DNA of 64,000 nucleotides. Origin: Pholiota molesta (Eukaryota; Basidiomycota; Agaricomycetes; Agaricales; Strophariaceae). The stretch lies in the NCBI GenBank assembly GCA_014925825.1, contig JACGCK010000026.1:1-64000 (forward strand), in the 5' to 3' direction. The notes below the pieces were generated by a model that was not told the origin of the DNA, made no database searches, and saw only the letters and a list, made by a program, of their open reading frames with translations. The translations under genes were made by a program, and so were the position numbers. Shown piece by piece: positions 12,739-24,968 of the stretch; position 1 is the first letter of the stretch; each line of letters starts with the position of its first letter.

Positions 12739-13808
12739 ATGACTACGACTTCTCAGATCTCCCAAGTTGTAACACCCGCCGCAATGACTCCGTTAACTCC
12801 TATGCGGCGTTTTCTAGGGAAATTCGACCTTGTACGGCCTATTTTTTCTTTGGGCAAGCGCACTAGAGAGAACACCGCCTACTCTACTGCGGCGGACTGT
12901 CGTAGCAGGCAAGACACCTTCAACCACTTGGAAAATTCCTTGTCCGAAGATATCTCCAGTTCGCCACCCCAAATCATCGAGCGCGCCCGTGTCGCTCTTC
13001 AGCAGGACGACGAGCCTTTCGACGCCATCGTAATCACAACCCTGCCTTGCTACCCATTCTGCTGCCACGAAGATCTGTTGCTCATGTCCCGCCAGCAGCT
13101 CATCAACGTCGCAGCTACGTTCAACGCGCGCCTTCCCCATGTTATGAAAATCGAGATTTCAGACACGGTCAGTGACGCGCATATCCGGCACTGCATTGAG
13201 AGATTAGCTGGAATCGTCCCGGACATCCCAGCCGCTCCTCGGCGCATCAGGTCGTGGCTCGATAAAAAGCGCAAGGAATCAGAAGACCCACAAGCCTTCC
13301 TCAGCTCGAAGATCCCTCAGCTGGACAAATTCCCGTCTCCCCCTGCCAGTCCCTTGGCGATGAGAGCTTCTCGGCGCCGAAGCTTCACCACGCTCATCAG
13401 CACCCCGCCTCGTATGCTAGAGCGCCTTGACGAAGAAGACGAGAAAAGCGAGGAGAGGCCTCTCAAGAAGCGGAAAGTCTCCGACGTCAAGGCCACGCCT
13501 ACGCGCTTCTTGTACGAGCATGTAGGCATCGATATGGATATTTCGCCCGCGCACCAATCAGAATCTGCTGTCGAATGCGAAAGACTGCTTGCAACTCCAA
13601 AGGAAAACGATAAAAAGGGTGAACGCACCAGGAGCATACCATCACCTACCCCGGGTGCTTTGATCCATGGCAAGTCGGACGCTAAAGGTACGATACCGCA
13701 ACCGAGCTTTTGTCCCAGTTCAATATTTAACTTTTATCAGTCCTTGAGCTTCGGCCACCGAGTCATAGGATGGATGTAGAAGATGCAGCAAGAATGGACA
13801 TAGGCTAA
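12739..13808 (+). CDS. Hypothetical protein with nuclear-localisation-like motif
   Basis: A long open frame starts at MTTTSQISQVV. The preferred model has one intron (GTACGA..CAG, about 13687-13740), after which the frame continues VLELRPPSHRMDVEDAARMD to a TAA at 13808. Without splicing the frame ends at 13779. Visible features are a central, possibly helical block (LLLMSRQQLINVAATFNARL), a Pro/Ser-rich region with SPPASP and a strongly basic RPLKKRKVSD that resembles a classical nuclear import signal. I do not recognise the family. The pattern (short ordered block, long disordered tail, NLS) suggests a nuclear regulatory or chromatin-associated protein, but that is inference. Confidence 0.6.
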
Positions 13809-14743
13809 TGCATTATTAAACCAGTTCAAATTTTTGATCTTGTCTGAATTCCCGAGTCTGTTTTTTTACCCTTTCCTCGCCGTGCATTATGTTGCCAGAT
13901 ATATTTCTAGACCGGTTCAATTTATATGTGTAGCCCAGAATCTAAGAAAGTATCAGTGTATCAGTCGACTAGGAAGATTCAAGAAATAAATTCCAGTCAA
14001 CGGGATAAGCGCTCGAAATGACACCAAACCGTCCAAACGTCATAATAAGTCTAAGTATTCCAGCGCTTTCCTTAGGATGGACCAGGCGTCCGCGTCATAA
14101 GAGTCATGATTTTCTCTCGATAACCATAGTCAGCTAAAAGAGAAGGTGCAGGAATGGCTCCATAAGAATAAAGAAGCGGTGGTGGTTGGGTGGTGGTTTT
14201 AGACATCGTAGTAGAGATGAGAGAGGGGCTATTACGCCTTCGGCCGCCGGGCCGGTGTTTGTCTTTAGCGCCCTATGACGAAACAGGTTGACTTGAGGTT
14301 GACCCACTGGTCTTCGTTCATCGTAAAGTCAGTAAGCCTGCAGACTGGCATAATCACCTGAGCGATGATAATATTCAGCGTCGACGTTGGTCTGATCAAG
14401 GCAAGATCAAGGACATATTTATCCCATCCTTATCTCCTCGTCCTGTAGGTTTTTCCCACACTCTTGGGAATCGAAGTCATCTGAGCAGAGTGCAGTCGGA
14501 CGGAGCCCGCTTGCTCCTTTACTGCTACTATTGCCTAGGCCCTATTTCCCTTCTGATAGCTATTAGTATGTACATATACTGAGCATATTGTCACGTTTCT
14601 TGCCAGCCCGCATTATTTAACCATTGGTCAAGGTGTAAAACAATTGCCCACACATTTGAAATTACAATCACATTCCAGTCCTGACAGCGACAGTTCCTTC
14701 TTCCAACCATATCGATAACCATCCCAGCCAGCCCTCGCGCGAA
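13809..14743. other. Intergenic interval
   Basis: About 0.9 kb without a supported gene. It probably holds the promoter of the HODM-family gene (CACCATTGG-like and pyrimidine-rich sequence near 14620-14740). Confidence 0.4.
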
Positions 14744-16052
14744 ATGGTTCAATCGCTATGGACATACTTCATTGAAGTCGAAGTTGTACTGAAGATATTA
14801 GCGCTGACATCCCTCCTTGCTCTGGCAATAACCGTGCTGCTTCTGAATCGAGGAAGACTGATACCACCCAAATCTAAAGACTACTTCGAGCTGTCGGGAG
14901 TCCCGCGCCCTAAGCCTATACGAGACTTCAACGTACGGGAGGCTAAAGCCCGCCCCTACCGTCCTTTCCGTTGGCCATACCACCAAACGATGGGTGCGTC
15001 CCGGTTATTCTCAGACCTAGCCTAGCACCTTTCTCATTCGATAGGGGCCATTAACGGATGAAGCCTTGATGAGCCTCGAGCCCGATTATTGGCTGGAGCT
15101 GGAGTCATCGTACAACGAAAGGATATCACAGCGCAGAGGCATTTTCGTGGAACGAGGCAAGACCGTCCTGGACGCCATGCCGGGAAGCGAAGGCGCCTGC
15201 AGGGAGCTTGAGGAGATGTGCATGGAATATTTATGTGCGCGCTACCCCGATACTTTCAGCTACAATCGCCGGACGGGGTCTTTCTGGAATGGCATCCTCA
15301 AAAGGGATTTTGATACGAGGTCCCTTGACCCTCTGCTCTTTCTTATCGACAACGTACCAGAGGACTTTGCGATTATGATAGAAGACAAGAAGAGTGGGTT
15401 GTACCACCTGCGTGCGGGTGTTATTGTCTCTGCAATTGGATGGAACCTGGGCGAAAAAATGGGGAAGCCCATGCACGAAATCCACGGCCCTGTACCGCTT
15501 TATAAAGAGAAGATAGAAGATTCCGTGAATCGGTGAGTGCCACTCTCAAAATCGTTATCAGCTGCAAATACTCCGATTTAAACATGCGACCGAAATAGGT
15601 ACTTCACCAGATTAACTGGTGATAAACCCATCCAGCGCGGTTCTTGGTCATTCGAAGTCGGGGAACAGTTATTCCTGCAAACCGACGACCCAAAATGGTC
15701 GGAGAGGCAACACCAAGATCCCAGCCTGTCCATTGAGGACATCTACCTGCGCGTGGACTGGCAAACCCTGAGGCGTCTCCCCAAGTCCAACGCCATCGTA
15801 TTCAACTACAAGGTACTGTTCACACCTCTTCAGCAGCTGAGAGGCGAGCCATATATCCCTCGGTTGTTGGCGACTGTTCTGAAAGAGGGACCGGAGGAAA
15901 TGCTGCGATATAAAGGCGTGCATCACACGATACATGTCGTGTTGCCCGCGCTCGAAGGGTGGGCTAAGGAACAAGAGAAGGATTTGGGAGTGCCAGAAGA
16001 TTGGACGGTCAGAACTTTAGACGAGCATCCGTTTTATCCGGGATGGAAATAG
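14744..16052 (+). CDS. HODM/DUF3445 family haem-dependent oxidative N-demethylase-like protein
   Basis: Three exons (14744-14993, 15064-15532, 15599-16052) give 390 residues. The first intron uses the acceptor GAAG at 15063, because only this choice restores the family sequence YHQTMALMSLEPDYWLELES. An N-terminal hydrophobic helix (about residues 16-37, ILALTSLLALAITVLLLNRG) suggests membrane anchoring. The remainder matches the DUF3445 family (Pfam HODM_asu-like): RPFRWPYHQTM, then YNERISQRRGIF, IMIEDKKSGLYHLRAGVIV and WQTLRRLPKSNAIVFNYKVL. Members related to bacterial HODM bind haem and demethylate amines oxidatively. In fungi the substrate is unknown to me. The gene appears intact and ends in HPFYPGWK. 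Confidence 0.8.
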
Positions 16053-16184
16053 GACCGTGGGCTTGGGTCAATAATAATAAAAACGTTAGAATCGGTACTT
16101 GGCGTAGGATTTGTTGAACTAGGAAGGGTTAGTGTCACATAATGAAGAACAGTATAGCAAGTCTAGATAAATCGGCGCTTCCCA

Positions 16185-17447
16185 TTACTGCTTTCGCGTG
16201 AGCAGCAGAGCGACAGGCCACTCCACCAGAACATCGTCTTCCGCGCCCACCGGCACGTCAGGCGCAGCCTCTAACGCTCCCTGACGGAGATCCTTCCAGA
16301 ATCGAATGGCTATATCCCCGCCTCGCAACTCGTCTATATATGACAACGATATCAATTACCCATTACTTGGGTCTGAGTTGGCGAATCAGAGCGTACCTTC
16401 TGATTCCGATGAGTTCTTCAAGTCGTCCTCCAAGAACCTTGTATCGTCTTCCCTCTTCAAGTCCTCCGGGAATTTCTCATGGTAGGTGTGTAACGAGCTC
16501 CAGGTGCGGAAGTATGAAAGTAAGTCGCGCCATCTCATCTGCTTGCGCATCAGGACAGGGAGAACAGATGAGTTTGGGGCTACGAAAGGGGGTACATCGT
16601 CGCCGCAGAAATATACCCGCGTCAAGGGCTCGAGCCCGCTCTCCTTTGGGGCTCAGGCACGTCGACGAGGTGACGCTCGAGGATCGTGCGTCCGGGGCGC
16701 TGGAAGTATGACCCCAGGCTGTGAACGGGGTCGTTTCCTTGTGCATAAGCGGTGATGAGAGGTGTGAGGGAAGGGTATTTCGTGAGTCGGAACTCTGCGT
16801 ATACCTAGGTGCATGGAGGTGGTAAGTGAAAAATTACGGTAGCAGATGGTCATATGATGTTTACCCAGAACGCTGATGTACCATTCTTTCGCAGTACCCT
16901 GCTCGTCTCAGGCCAAACTTTACTCCAGTCAAACCAATGTGCTGCCTGAGCTTCGATGACATAAGCTGATAGAGCTGGCGAGGAGTCGCTAATCCATACG
17001 TACCAGCGATGAGCATATCGACACTTCCATCATGTGGAATTGCCTTGCTGAGATCTTCTCCACTGCCTTGCTCGAAAGCATACGTATACTTGGAGGACTC
17101 GCCCGGGTCAAGATAAATACTGCGATTATTCGCAAACGACGCGCGGGCTTTCTCGAGCATGCCTAGAGACGGATCGACTCCGACGACATCTCGGAATACC
17201 GGGCGCAAGTGCGCTGTCGCTTGACCTACATTATATATCTTGTTAGTTTTCGTCTTGCAATGCCAGAATGAACGCCACGTGTACCAGTTCCACAACCCAC
17301 ATCCACCCCGCGTTCCCAGCTCGCATTGTTCAGATCTGACCCGCGTTGGTGGAAGGCGAATATGTAATCGAAGAGCTGTTGCGGATATGTAGGCCGCGAA
17401 GCAGAGTACACGGACGCGTTGAAGGTTGCTTTCGCGAAAGTCGACAT
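16185..17447 (-). CDS. Trans-aconitate methyltransferase-like SAM-dependent methyltransferase, one apparent frameshift
   Basis: The exon chain begins MSTFAKATFNASVYSASRPT, passes the SAM-binding motif VDVGCGTGQA (split by an intron) and FRDVVGVDPSLGMLEKAR, and continues through LIAAQAAHWFDWSKVWPETS and VYAEFRLTKYPSLTPLITAY. It ends in WPVALLLTRKQ with a TAA at 16185. This order is typical of fungal TMT1/CRG1-type class I methyltransferases, which methylate small acids such as trans-aconitate. After RTILERHLVDVPEP the frame hits a stop within 10 codons, while GLEPLTRVYFCGDDVP continues the protein in another frame. One base seems missing in the CCCCAAAGG run at about 16641-16656. Either the allele is broken or the base call is wrong. 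The gene is divergent from SDHB with about 425 bp between starts. Substrate specificity is inference. Confidence 0.7.
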
Positions 17448-17872
17448 GAGAGGATGGTTGAAAGAGGTCCCAATGTGACTCGGACTACTTCCCATCCATA
17501 TCGGACTTGTTATTGCGGCATTTGCGGCGACCTTGGTCCTCCAGATATTCGCATATGAAAGATGAATTCAACCTTGGACCTCGAACTTCCAAAATTGCGG
17601 AAAGCGTTGAGGAAATTAGTCCTTGTTCTAGTCCAAAAATTAGAACCTAACATACCTCTGTCAAGGCGCTCTTCAGAAATATCAGAGCAAGTTAAGTGAA
17701 GGCCTGGATGGGACCTGGATGACTTTCCGGTATGATATGATTGGGCGAGACATCGGCTATTTATGGCACCCATCCGGAATCACGCGACTTGGGACCCGAC
17801 CGGAAACGGCACCCCACTCGTCTCTCATTGCCAACCACCCTTTCCGCTTTCCTCCTCGCCGTCGTCGACAAC

Positions 17873-19255
17873 ATGCAGTCCCTGCTCGCGACAGCCCGCG
17901 TAAACCGCCTCGCCTTGGGCAGCCGTGCCTTCTCCACGTCGCTCGCCAGATGCCAGGCCGTGCCCCAGCAGAAACCCGTCTTGATGAAGGAGTTCAAGAT
18001 TTACCGCTGGGTGCGTGTCTTGAGTCGTTGGCTTGTCTTTCAAGGATCGTGGAATGCTAACGAACACACGTAGAACCCAGATGAGCCGGAAAAGAAGCCC
18101 GAGCTGCAGTCGTACAAGATTGATCTCAACCAGACAGGACCCATGGTGAGAGTCTTCTTTCGTCCTAATACTGCACACATCCCAATTCAATTCCGATTTC
18201 AGGTGCTCGATGCCCTCATCAAAATTAAAAACGAAATTGATCCTACGCTGACCTTCCGCCGCTCATGCCGTGAGGGTATCTGCGGCTCGTGCGCCATGAA
18301 CATCGAAGGCCAGAACACACTCGCCTGCCTCTGCAGGATCGACCGCGACCCAAGCAAGAACGCGAAGATCTACCCTCTGCCGCACAGTGAGTGCCTCACG
18401 AAGTTGGCCTAGACGTAGATGTTGACGCAGCAAACGCAGTGTATGTCGTCAAGGATCTCGTGCCGGACATGACCCTCTTCTACAAGCAATACAAGTCTAT
18501 CGAGCCTTGGTTGCAGAACTCCAACCCTCCAGCACAGGGTATGTACGGCATTTTATGTATTCCTGTCGTCCCTCCCATTTCTCCCCATTTTCCATCATCT
18601 TATCGTGTTTCCACACAACCCATATCTCCAAATGCGAGTAAAAACGCGACTGGCAGACAAACTATAAACCGCCTAGCCATATCTCCCAACCCATAATTCT
18701 TTTGTCTATAGGCCCTATGATTTTCTAACCCACTTCATCCCAGGCGAATTCCTCCAATCACCCGAAGACCGCCGCAAGCTCGACGGCATGTACGAATGCA
18801 TCCTCTGCGCCTGCTGCTCGACGTCTTGCCCCTCGTACTGGTGGAACCAGGATGAATATCTCGGTCCCGCTACTTTGATGCAGGCCTACAGGTGGATTGC
18901 GGACTCTCGCGTACGTGGCTCTGATGCGCGGAGATAACGCGGTGTTCATGATACTTTCTTTTCTCTCCCTGTAGGATGACAAAGGCGCCGAGCGTATGGA
19001 GAAGCTCCAGAATGAGATGAGCTTGTATCGTTGCCATACGATCTTCAATTGTACGTTTTTTCATTCTATCTTTATATCTCAAGCTGTGTGTTTCTAATCG
19101 TTCACTCTTCTCTACAATCCCTCCCCGACTCACCCGATTCTTTCCCGGCATATATGTTCGATTGCCACTCCGAAACAGGCTCGCGCACTTGCCCCAAGGG
19201 TCTCAACCCCGCCGCTGCCATCGCCAAGATGAAGCTGGAGATGGCCACTGAGTAA
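17873..19255 (+). CDS. SDH2: Succinate dehydrogenase iron-sulfur subunit, mitochondrial
   Basis: Seven exons (17873-18010, 18074-18145, 18203-18386, 18440-18538, 18744-18910, 18975-19050, 19179-19255) give 270 residues. This is the complex II subunit that passes electrons from the flavoprotein to ubiquinone in the mitochondrial inner membrane. The N terminus is an Arg/Ser-rich import presequence. All cluster ligands are visible: the [2Fe-2S] site [17 protein letters not shown], the [4Fe-4S] site [17 protein letters not shown] and the third-cluster cysteines in [10 protein letters not shown] and RTCPKGLNP. The His in RCHTIFN is the residue altered in carboxin-resistant fungi, so this allele reads as the sensitive form. 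The last intron ends at AAACAG (19178), the only choice that gives NCSRTCPKG. Confidence 0.97.
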
Positions 19256-20040
19256 AGGAGCTGTTTTGTTCTGCTCGCTTGCGGCACATGCGCTGGCTGG
19301 TATCGCTCGCTCAGTACGGATGGTGTTCGAGCCGTAATTATTTTTTTTTCTCTAGTAATACATGCGTGCTTAAAGGACGACGGTGTGGAATGGTTGTGGA
19401 ATATGTTGTATAAAAGTTGTTTTTTGAGAACTCTGAGCGTGGGTGAGGCCACCTCCGGTGGGTAGTTAAGGGACGAGGTTGCGTTTCTTTCCGAGATTCC
19501 AAACTCATTTTCCGACGCTGTCGAAAGGGTGTCTCCGGCCAACTACTCAACGACACTCGAGCGAAGCTGGAGTGATTGCTGGACCTTGTGGTATTTTTCA
19601 TGTGAAGTTCATGTGAAGGCGCTTCAATTCTTGGACCATCGAATTTACAAACGAGCTCAAAGTCTTATTGCAGATCACACATGATAAAGATGAGGACGAT
19701 GGGGCTGTAATGCACAAGCCCGATGCAAAGACGATAATATTCGCGAGACAAACGCATAAAATAAATACTAATAAAAATAAATGACGCGCGTAGAATCAAG
19801 GTAGAGCCGTTGGAAAGGAAAGAAAGGTAGAAAAAAAAGGGGAGGGGCAAGCTTCCACAGACTGGTGGCAAGGGCGGGGGCGTCTATCGCATATTCAAGT
19901 TAGTTAGTAGCGTTAGTATCAAATCACAATCGTTTTTGGAGATCCAATCGCTTGTGCACGTCGAAGGTCGGCCTTGTAAATGTTGACACGCACCTCCGAG
20001 TTCAAGGTTCCCCTGGCCGAACACGCACCTCCTGCGTTGG
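19256..20040. other. 3' region of SDHB and gene-free sequence
   Basis: No gene is supported. AT-rich sequence with A/T runs leads into the GC-rich repeat block. Confidence 0.4.
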
Positions 20041-20059
20041 CCAACTCATATCCCATTGC

Positions 20060-20535
20060 CTCGGACCAGACTCAGCCACCCCATAGGTCTAAGCACGAAG
20101 GGCACGCCGGGACGCGGAATGGGTCTGTTCTGGGGTGGAGAGGCTGGCCATTCGCAAATGCTTGCGGCCGATCCCCAGCGGTCATTTTACTGGTCTTGAG
20201 GGGGATTATACGGTTATTCAGTTCATTGTTCTTCATCGGCCAATCCTCCAATTGTGGACTCCAACCCGCCAGACCGGCCCATCCCATAGGACTAAGCACG
20301 AAGGGCACGCCGGGACACGGAATGGGTCTGTTCTAGGACGGGAGCCTGGCGGGAGCTGAGGAGTGTCGATTCGGTTCTTCGATCGTTATTCTTCATCGGC
20401 CAATCCTCCAATGTGGACTCCAACCCGCCAGACCGGCCCACCCCATAGGACTAAGCACGAAGGGCACGCCGGGACACGGAATGGGTCTGTTCTAGGATGG
20501 GAGCCTGGCGGGAGCTGAGGAGTATCGATTGCATT
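20060..20535. repeat. Imperfect tandem GC-rich repeat block (about 3 copies)
   Basis: A unit containing TAAGCACGAAGGGCACGCCG and CGGAATGGGTCTGTTCT occurs three times, at about 20075-20135, 20266-20360 and 20426-20520. The last two copies share a longer unit of about 150 bp (from CTTCATCGGCCAATCCTCCA through GGCGGGAGCTGAGGAGT) with a 160-bp period (20231 and 20391). The first copy is shorter, more diverged and 203 bp upstream. GC content is clearly above the flanks. No protein frame is conserved across copies. Confidence 0.75.
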
Positions 20536-22432
20536 GCGCAGTCGGCGCACGCTAGGCGCAAATAAGCACCCGGCACACGCGTTCCTGCCAATGCGGGAAT
20601 GGGGATTTCTTCACATTTCCAATAGATGTTCCGAGTAATTGTCAATTTTTCAATTTTTTTTGCCTGGGCGAGCGTTGGTTCAGTCCGTGGGTGTCCGCGT
20701 TGTGCGCCTGAGTAGATGAGAATGAGTAACAGAAGTGTAGAATAAGAATAATAATAACACGTACAGGGAGTCATATTGTGATCGAAAGGCCTAGAAGAAT
20801 TAAAAAAAAAATATGAAGACCTGCCTTTTTGATTGCTGACGACCCGTACCCCTGCCGCGTTGATAGTGGAAGCATACCCCAGAGAGAAAGTGGGAAAAAA
20901 TGAGGGCGGATAAGAAAATAAGAGTACATGCTTTGAAGCAAACAAGAAAAGATAGAGTTGAACGAAACATAGAGGCATAGAATATCTAGAGAGAGTTTAA
21001 TGTTAGCCACGAACAAGAAAGAAGATTGCGAACTTACAGAAAAAATCGTCGACCGAGCCATGCTATGGATGATGGATGTCATAAGAATCCGTCGGTCGAC
21101 ATGGACACGTCTAATAGAAAAATAGATTAGCCATCACTCCAAGGACTCAGAATTGAACAGAGCATTACCAGCATCGCAAACGGTCCCAAATCATAGAGGG
21201 CGAGGGAAGCGAGATGATGGTTGATGAGGTATGGGGTGTATATCCGGGCCCCTTACGAGAAGGCAAGGCTGAATGGCCTTGGGGTCCGTTGGACTGGGAT
21301 GTAGGATAGTGCGGGGCCCGTACGAAATGTTGGAGACTGGATGTTGCTATGGTATTGGTTGCGGATTGGCGATAACGAGAGTGAGGAATGGAGGGTAATA
21401 AGTTGGTAGTTCCCGACTAAGGCAGCATAGAAGACATGAAAGAAGTTTGCGTTAAGGATGACAGAGACAGTGATGAGATCAGGGAAGGCTGAGGACGGGA
21501 TGAATAAATAAGGAATAGACAAGATCGGAGACTTGATGATTGGTGGTTCAAACGGTAGTGATATTTGTGAATGTTGAATATTTTGAATGGTTGATGAAAA
21601 AGGTGATAAGACGCAATGGAGGAGCGAGAGTAAATAGCAAGTAAAGAAGCGCTAATTTCGGGTAAGGCAAGGTAAGCTGTCGTTTCAACCAAACGTGTGA
21701 TTGGGGCTTACCTGAATGTTCTTGACTTGATGATGAGAGAGGCGATTGGACAAGTACTGATAAAATTATAGACTTTTTGGATAGTCATCATTGCAGCATA
21801 TGAAAAAAAGGCTGCCAAGTTGAAGTGACCAAGCGTGGGGAAGGGTTGGGGAAGGCGGCTTTAATGGTGCATAGATGAAAAGTGAGTGATACGCTGTGAC
21901 TGAGTAAATGATCGATACTTACCTAAATATTGTTGCCTCGCACGAGGTAAGTGTAGGTCAGGATACCGCCGATAAGGGTGGGCATCTAAAAAATCACCAT
22001 GGCGCCACGTTATAAAAGAGTATTCGCGACGAAAGGCAGATAATGGCGGCAGATGAGGGAGAACAACGATGGGGAACTTGAAAAATGGTCGGCACCTACA
22101 TGAGACTTATGACGATAATAAAACTCAGTATAGCCTCATACCTGATGTCCTCATCCGCAGAACTGCAGCGAGAAGCGCTGAATGATCAAGGATGTGACGA
22201 CGGTCCTGTTCGCAGCAACGTTCATGCTGGGAGAAAAACGACGAACGCTGAACAGAAACACAAGAAAGTCAGACGATATTTTTTATGCATGAGGACCGTA
22301 CTCACGTCAACGATGAGTTGGCTACGTCGGAGGATGCACGCTGTGGTGGGTGCCAGTGATAAGAACTGCACCAACGATCGTAAACGATGTTGAAGCGGTG
22401 AGGATGAGGGCTTGAAGGAAATTGCCTAGCAT
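20536..22432 (-). other. Spliced-looking region without a convincing protein
   Basis: On the minus strand a pyrimidine-rich leader precedes an ATG at 22432 that opens a hydrophobic frame (MLGNFLQALILTASTSFTIV), which meets a stop after about 36 codons. Further down are segments bounded by good splice consensus: 21993-21931, 21756-21712 and 21419 to about 21170. One of them reads MPTLIGGILTYTYLVRGNN, and another frame reads HLASLALYDLGPFAML. I could not join these into one frame. It may be a small multi-exon membrane-protein gene that I mis-split, a decayed gene or a spliced non-coding RNA. Confidence 0.25.
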
Positions 22433-24968
22433 TGTCTTTCGCAGGGAGGAATGTGCGAGTGAGAAGGTGGGGGTCAGAATGAAGGACGTGGTGGGGGACT
22501 GAGGGCCCTTAATATACTGCCATAGGTGTGGTCATGTTTGCATCCAGGACCATATCCGACCGATTCAAATCTCCTACACTGGCAGAAAGGGGACAACAGA
22601 CCAATGGAAGCTAAAATGGAAAGCACACAAGGCGGCTGACTGGAAATCGCCGGTATCCACATGGTAGGCGCGCAGCAGCCTAGTCACTCAAATTTGGCCG
22701 AGAAGTGACCCTTTCCAAGTAATAAATACCATATAGGGTTCGCTGTGGCGTGGGTATGAATGACTTGCAGTTGAAAGGTGAACACATGCTCGGCAAACGG
22801 CGTTCAGGGTCACACTTTCGCACCGAATATAGCTACCTGCCAGGTTTTTTTGCTCGGACACAGAAAAACGTTCATCGATTAGAGATATGATCAATCAGAA
22901 TCAGTTACTCCTGAGCACGCATATGCTCCTTTACGCTTTAATACAAACCCCAAAAGCGTAGAACAGTTCTCAAGTCAGGGAGGCTTGTCTGCTCCATGAC
23001 AAACTTGTAGAGCGCTTGAACAACACTTAAATTACACCGATGACAAAGGGGAAAAAAAAACAGAGAAAATAGGAGATGATTTAATTTCAGTGTCCAACCT
23101 TAGTAATGCAGAAGGACAATGTCATGGATGCTAAGTCCAGTGACGAATCGCAAAGCTCTGTCTTGGGTCTGTGAGTTGGGAGAAATTTAAAGCAGAGAGC
23201 TTGTTGGAAATTTGGCGAGTAATGTGGTAAGAAAGAACACGCTCTTCGGATCTCAAGGTCTCAACGTCAACCCTCAGGCAGCCATCCCTTTGTAAAATAA
23301 TCACCGCCTTTGTTCTTCATCTGATACCCGGTGATTCTTTTGCGCTTGAATCCTGCCTTTTCAGGTTAAGTATTGGAAAATCTATTGATAGATTCTACAC
23401 TCAGCACTCCAAAACGCCCACAGTACGGTAGGTTCTCCGTAGCAATGACTCTTATTGCCGCCGATTTATATTACGCTTACTTGGTCTATCTGAGATAGGC
23501 TGAGATAGGGTGCTAGCGGCGGTCTTACAGGGACATCTGGAGTGAGCCAGGCATGTGGGATCTTTCCCCGCCAATACACCGGAACGCCATTTCAAAAGAA
23601 AGAAATTCTATACTGATGAGATCTTGGGAAACAAGACCTTATGCGAGAGCGTACAGCCAAATTTCTTACTGCAAAGCACTTGACACTTGCTTGACACAGC
23701 TCAAACACAGCTTGATACAGACATCCGAAAAGTACGCCTGGCCGGGGGCCCCGACAGGCTCCAATTTGAGATACACAGGAATCAGAGACGGTTTCGCTTT
23801 TGGCTTTCCGCTCTTATTTACCCTCCCGTTGTTCGGATAATCACCATTCGGTGGCCGCCATTGGACAGCGCCACTCATGGGGTCTTCCCAGGCCACACCG
23901 AGTACACCCTGGGTGATCTACTCCCAGCTCGAAACTTCTCCACGGTACGTGCCCATCTCACTGCCATGTCAAAGCTTGATCGCAGTAAACACACGGTTCG
24001 AACCTATTATCGGCGACATCCTTCACTATTTTCTATAGTATGGTCACGCTATCTTTTTGCAAGTATTATGGCTCATCCGTGAAAATAATGATTATAGAGG
24101 CGTGAACGTGAACTCCCCATTCCGAAGGACCCATAGTCAATCCAACGCTCGATAATTGTTACAATTCGTTTGCATTCAACGCCGTGTGGCGTGATTACAC
24201 GCTCGAGGGGATGCAAGTATCGCTTAACGGTCGCCCTTCACATCTTAACGTTGAGGATGATTCAATTTTCCTAGGCTATCTTCACTGCTTCAAAATCTCA
24301 TTTCTCACATCCACTTCTATACCCCATGTACATGCCAAAACGTTCTGATAGGCCACCTATTATGTCAATGGAGCTCAAGCTCTCATTACCTTTCCGTTTC
24401 GATTGTTCCTTCCGCATTCTTATCATCATTAGGGCATCTACGTCATTTCTCCCGTGCATTCAACGCATGCGGTATAACGAAACAGCCATACCATGTACTC
24501 GAGTATGTCAAAACTATATAAGATTATAAAATAAAGAGAAAAAGAGCTAACTGATACAGCGACGATAATCTAGGTGATATATTGTGTAAGTCAGAAATTA
24601 GAATTGGAATATGGAGCGTCCAAGGATAGATAAATGGTGGGTGGCTTAGTAAATGGATGATTCATGAGTGAATGGGTCGTAGCGATGTCCATTATTTACG
24701 TCTATGGAATGGGTAGTTACCATTGGCCTGAACATGATTGGAACATGATACAGGTTTTCAAATTCGTGCAAATGCAAGATGGAAATGGGAGGGTGGGGAA
24801 TTGGGGTGAATGCCAATGCCGAAGCGGATGAAGTTTCGTAAATTAAAAACCCAAAATATAACGATAGCGCAAAAAGAATTCGAAAAACATAACTTGGAGG
24901 GTAGGGGGGATGAGGGTTATTGATGTTGAATCGTTATATCATTTTTTTTTCATTCGTTCGTTTGTTCA
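22433..24968. other. Long gene-poor interval
   Basis: About 2.5 kb. Short frames near 23553-24082 exist on both strands, but none shows a domain, a signal peptide or consistent splice structure. Nothing is supported. Confidence 0.4.

Noticed and set aside
12814..13673. Minus-strand frames opposite the 12.7-13.8 kb gene
   Set aside because: They mirror the plus-strand coding region, show no domain and have no start context or splice structure.
10256..17447. FAD oxidoreductase, HODM protein and methyltransferase as a secondary-metabolite cluster
   Set aside because: No backbone enzyme (PKS, NRPS, terpene synthase) is present, and the genes are interleaved with SDHB and NDC1-type housekeeping genes.
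20060..20535. Repeat block as a CRISPR-like array
   Set aside because: Units are long (about 150 bp), imperfect, only three in number, without regular short spacers, in a eukaryotic genome.
23990..24020. GGTTCGAACC word as the T-loop of a tRNA
   Set aside because: No acceptor stem, D-arm or anticodon arm can be folded around it.
23553..24082. Overlapping frames on both strands as a gene
   Set aside because: No signal peptide, domain, intron logic or codon evidence; they contradict each other in direction.
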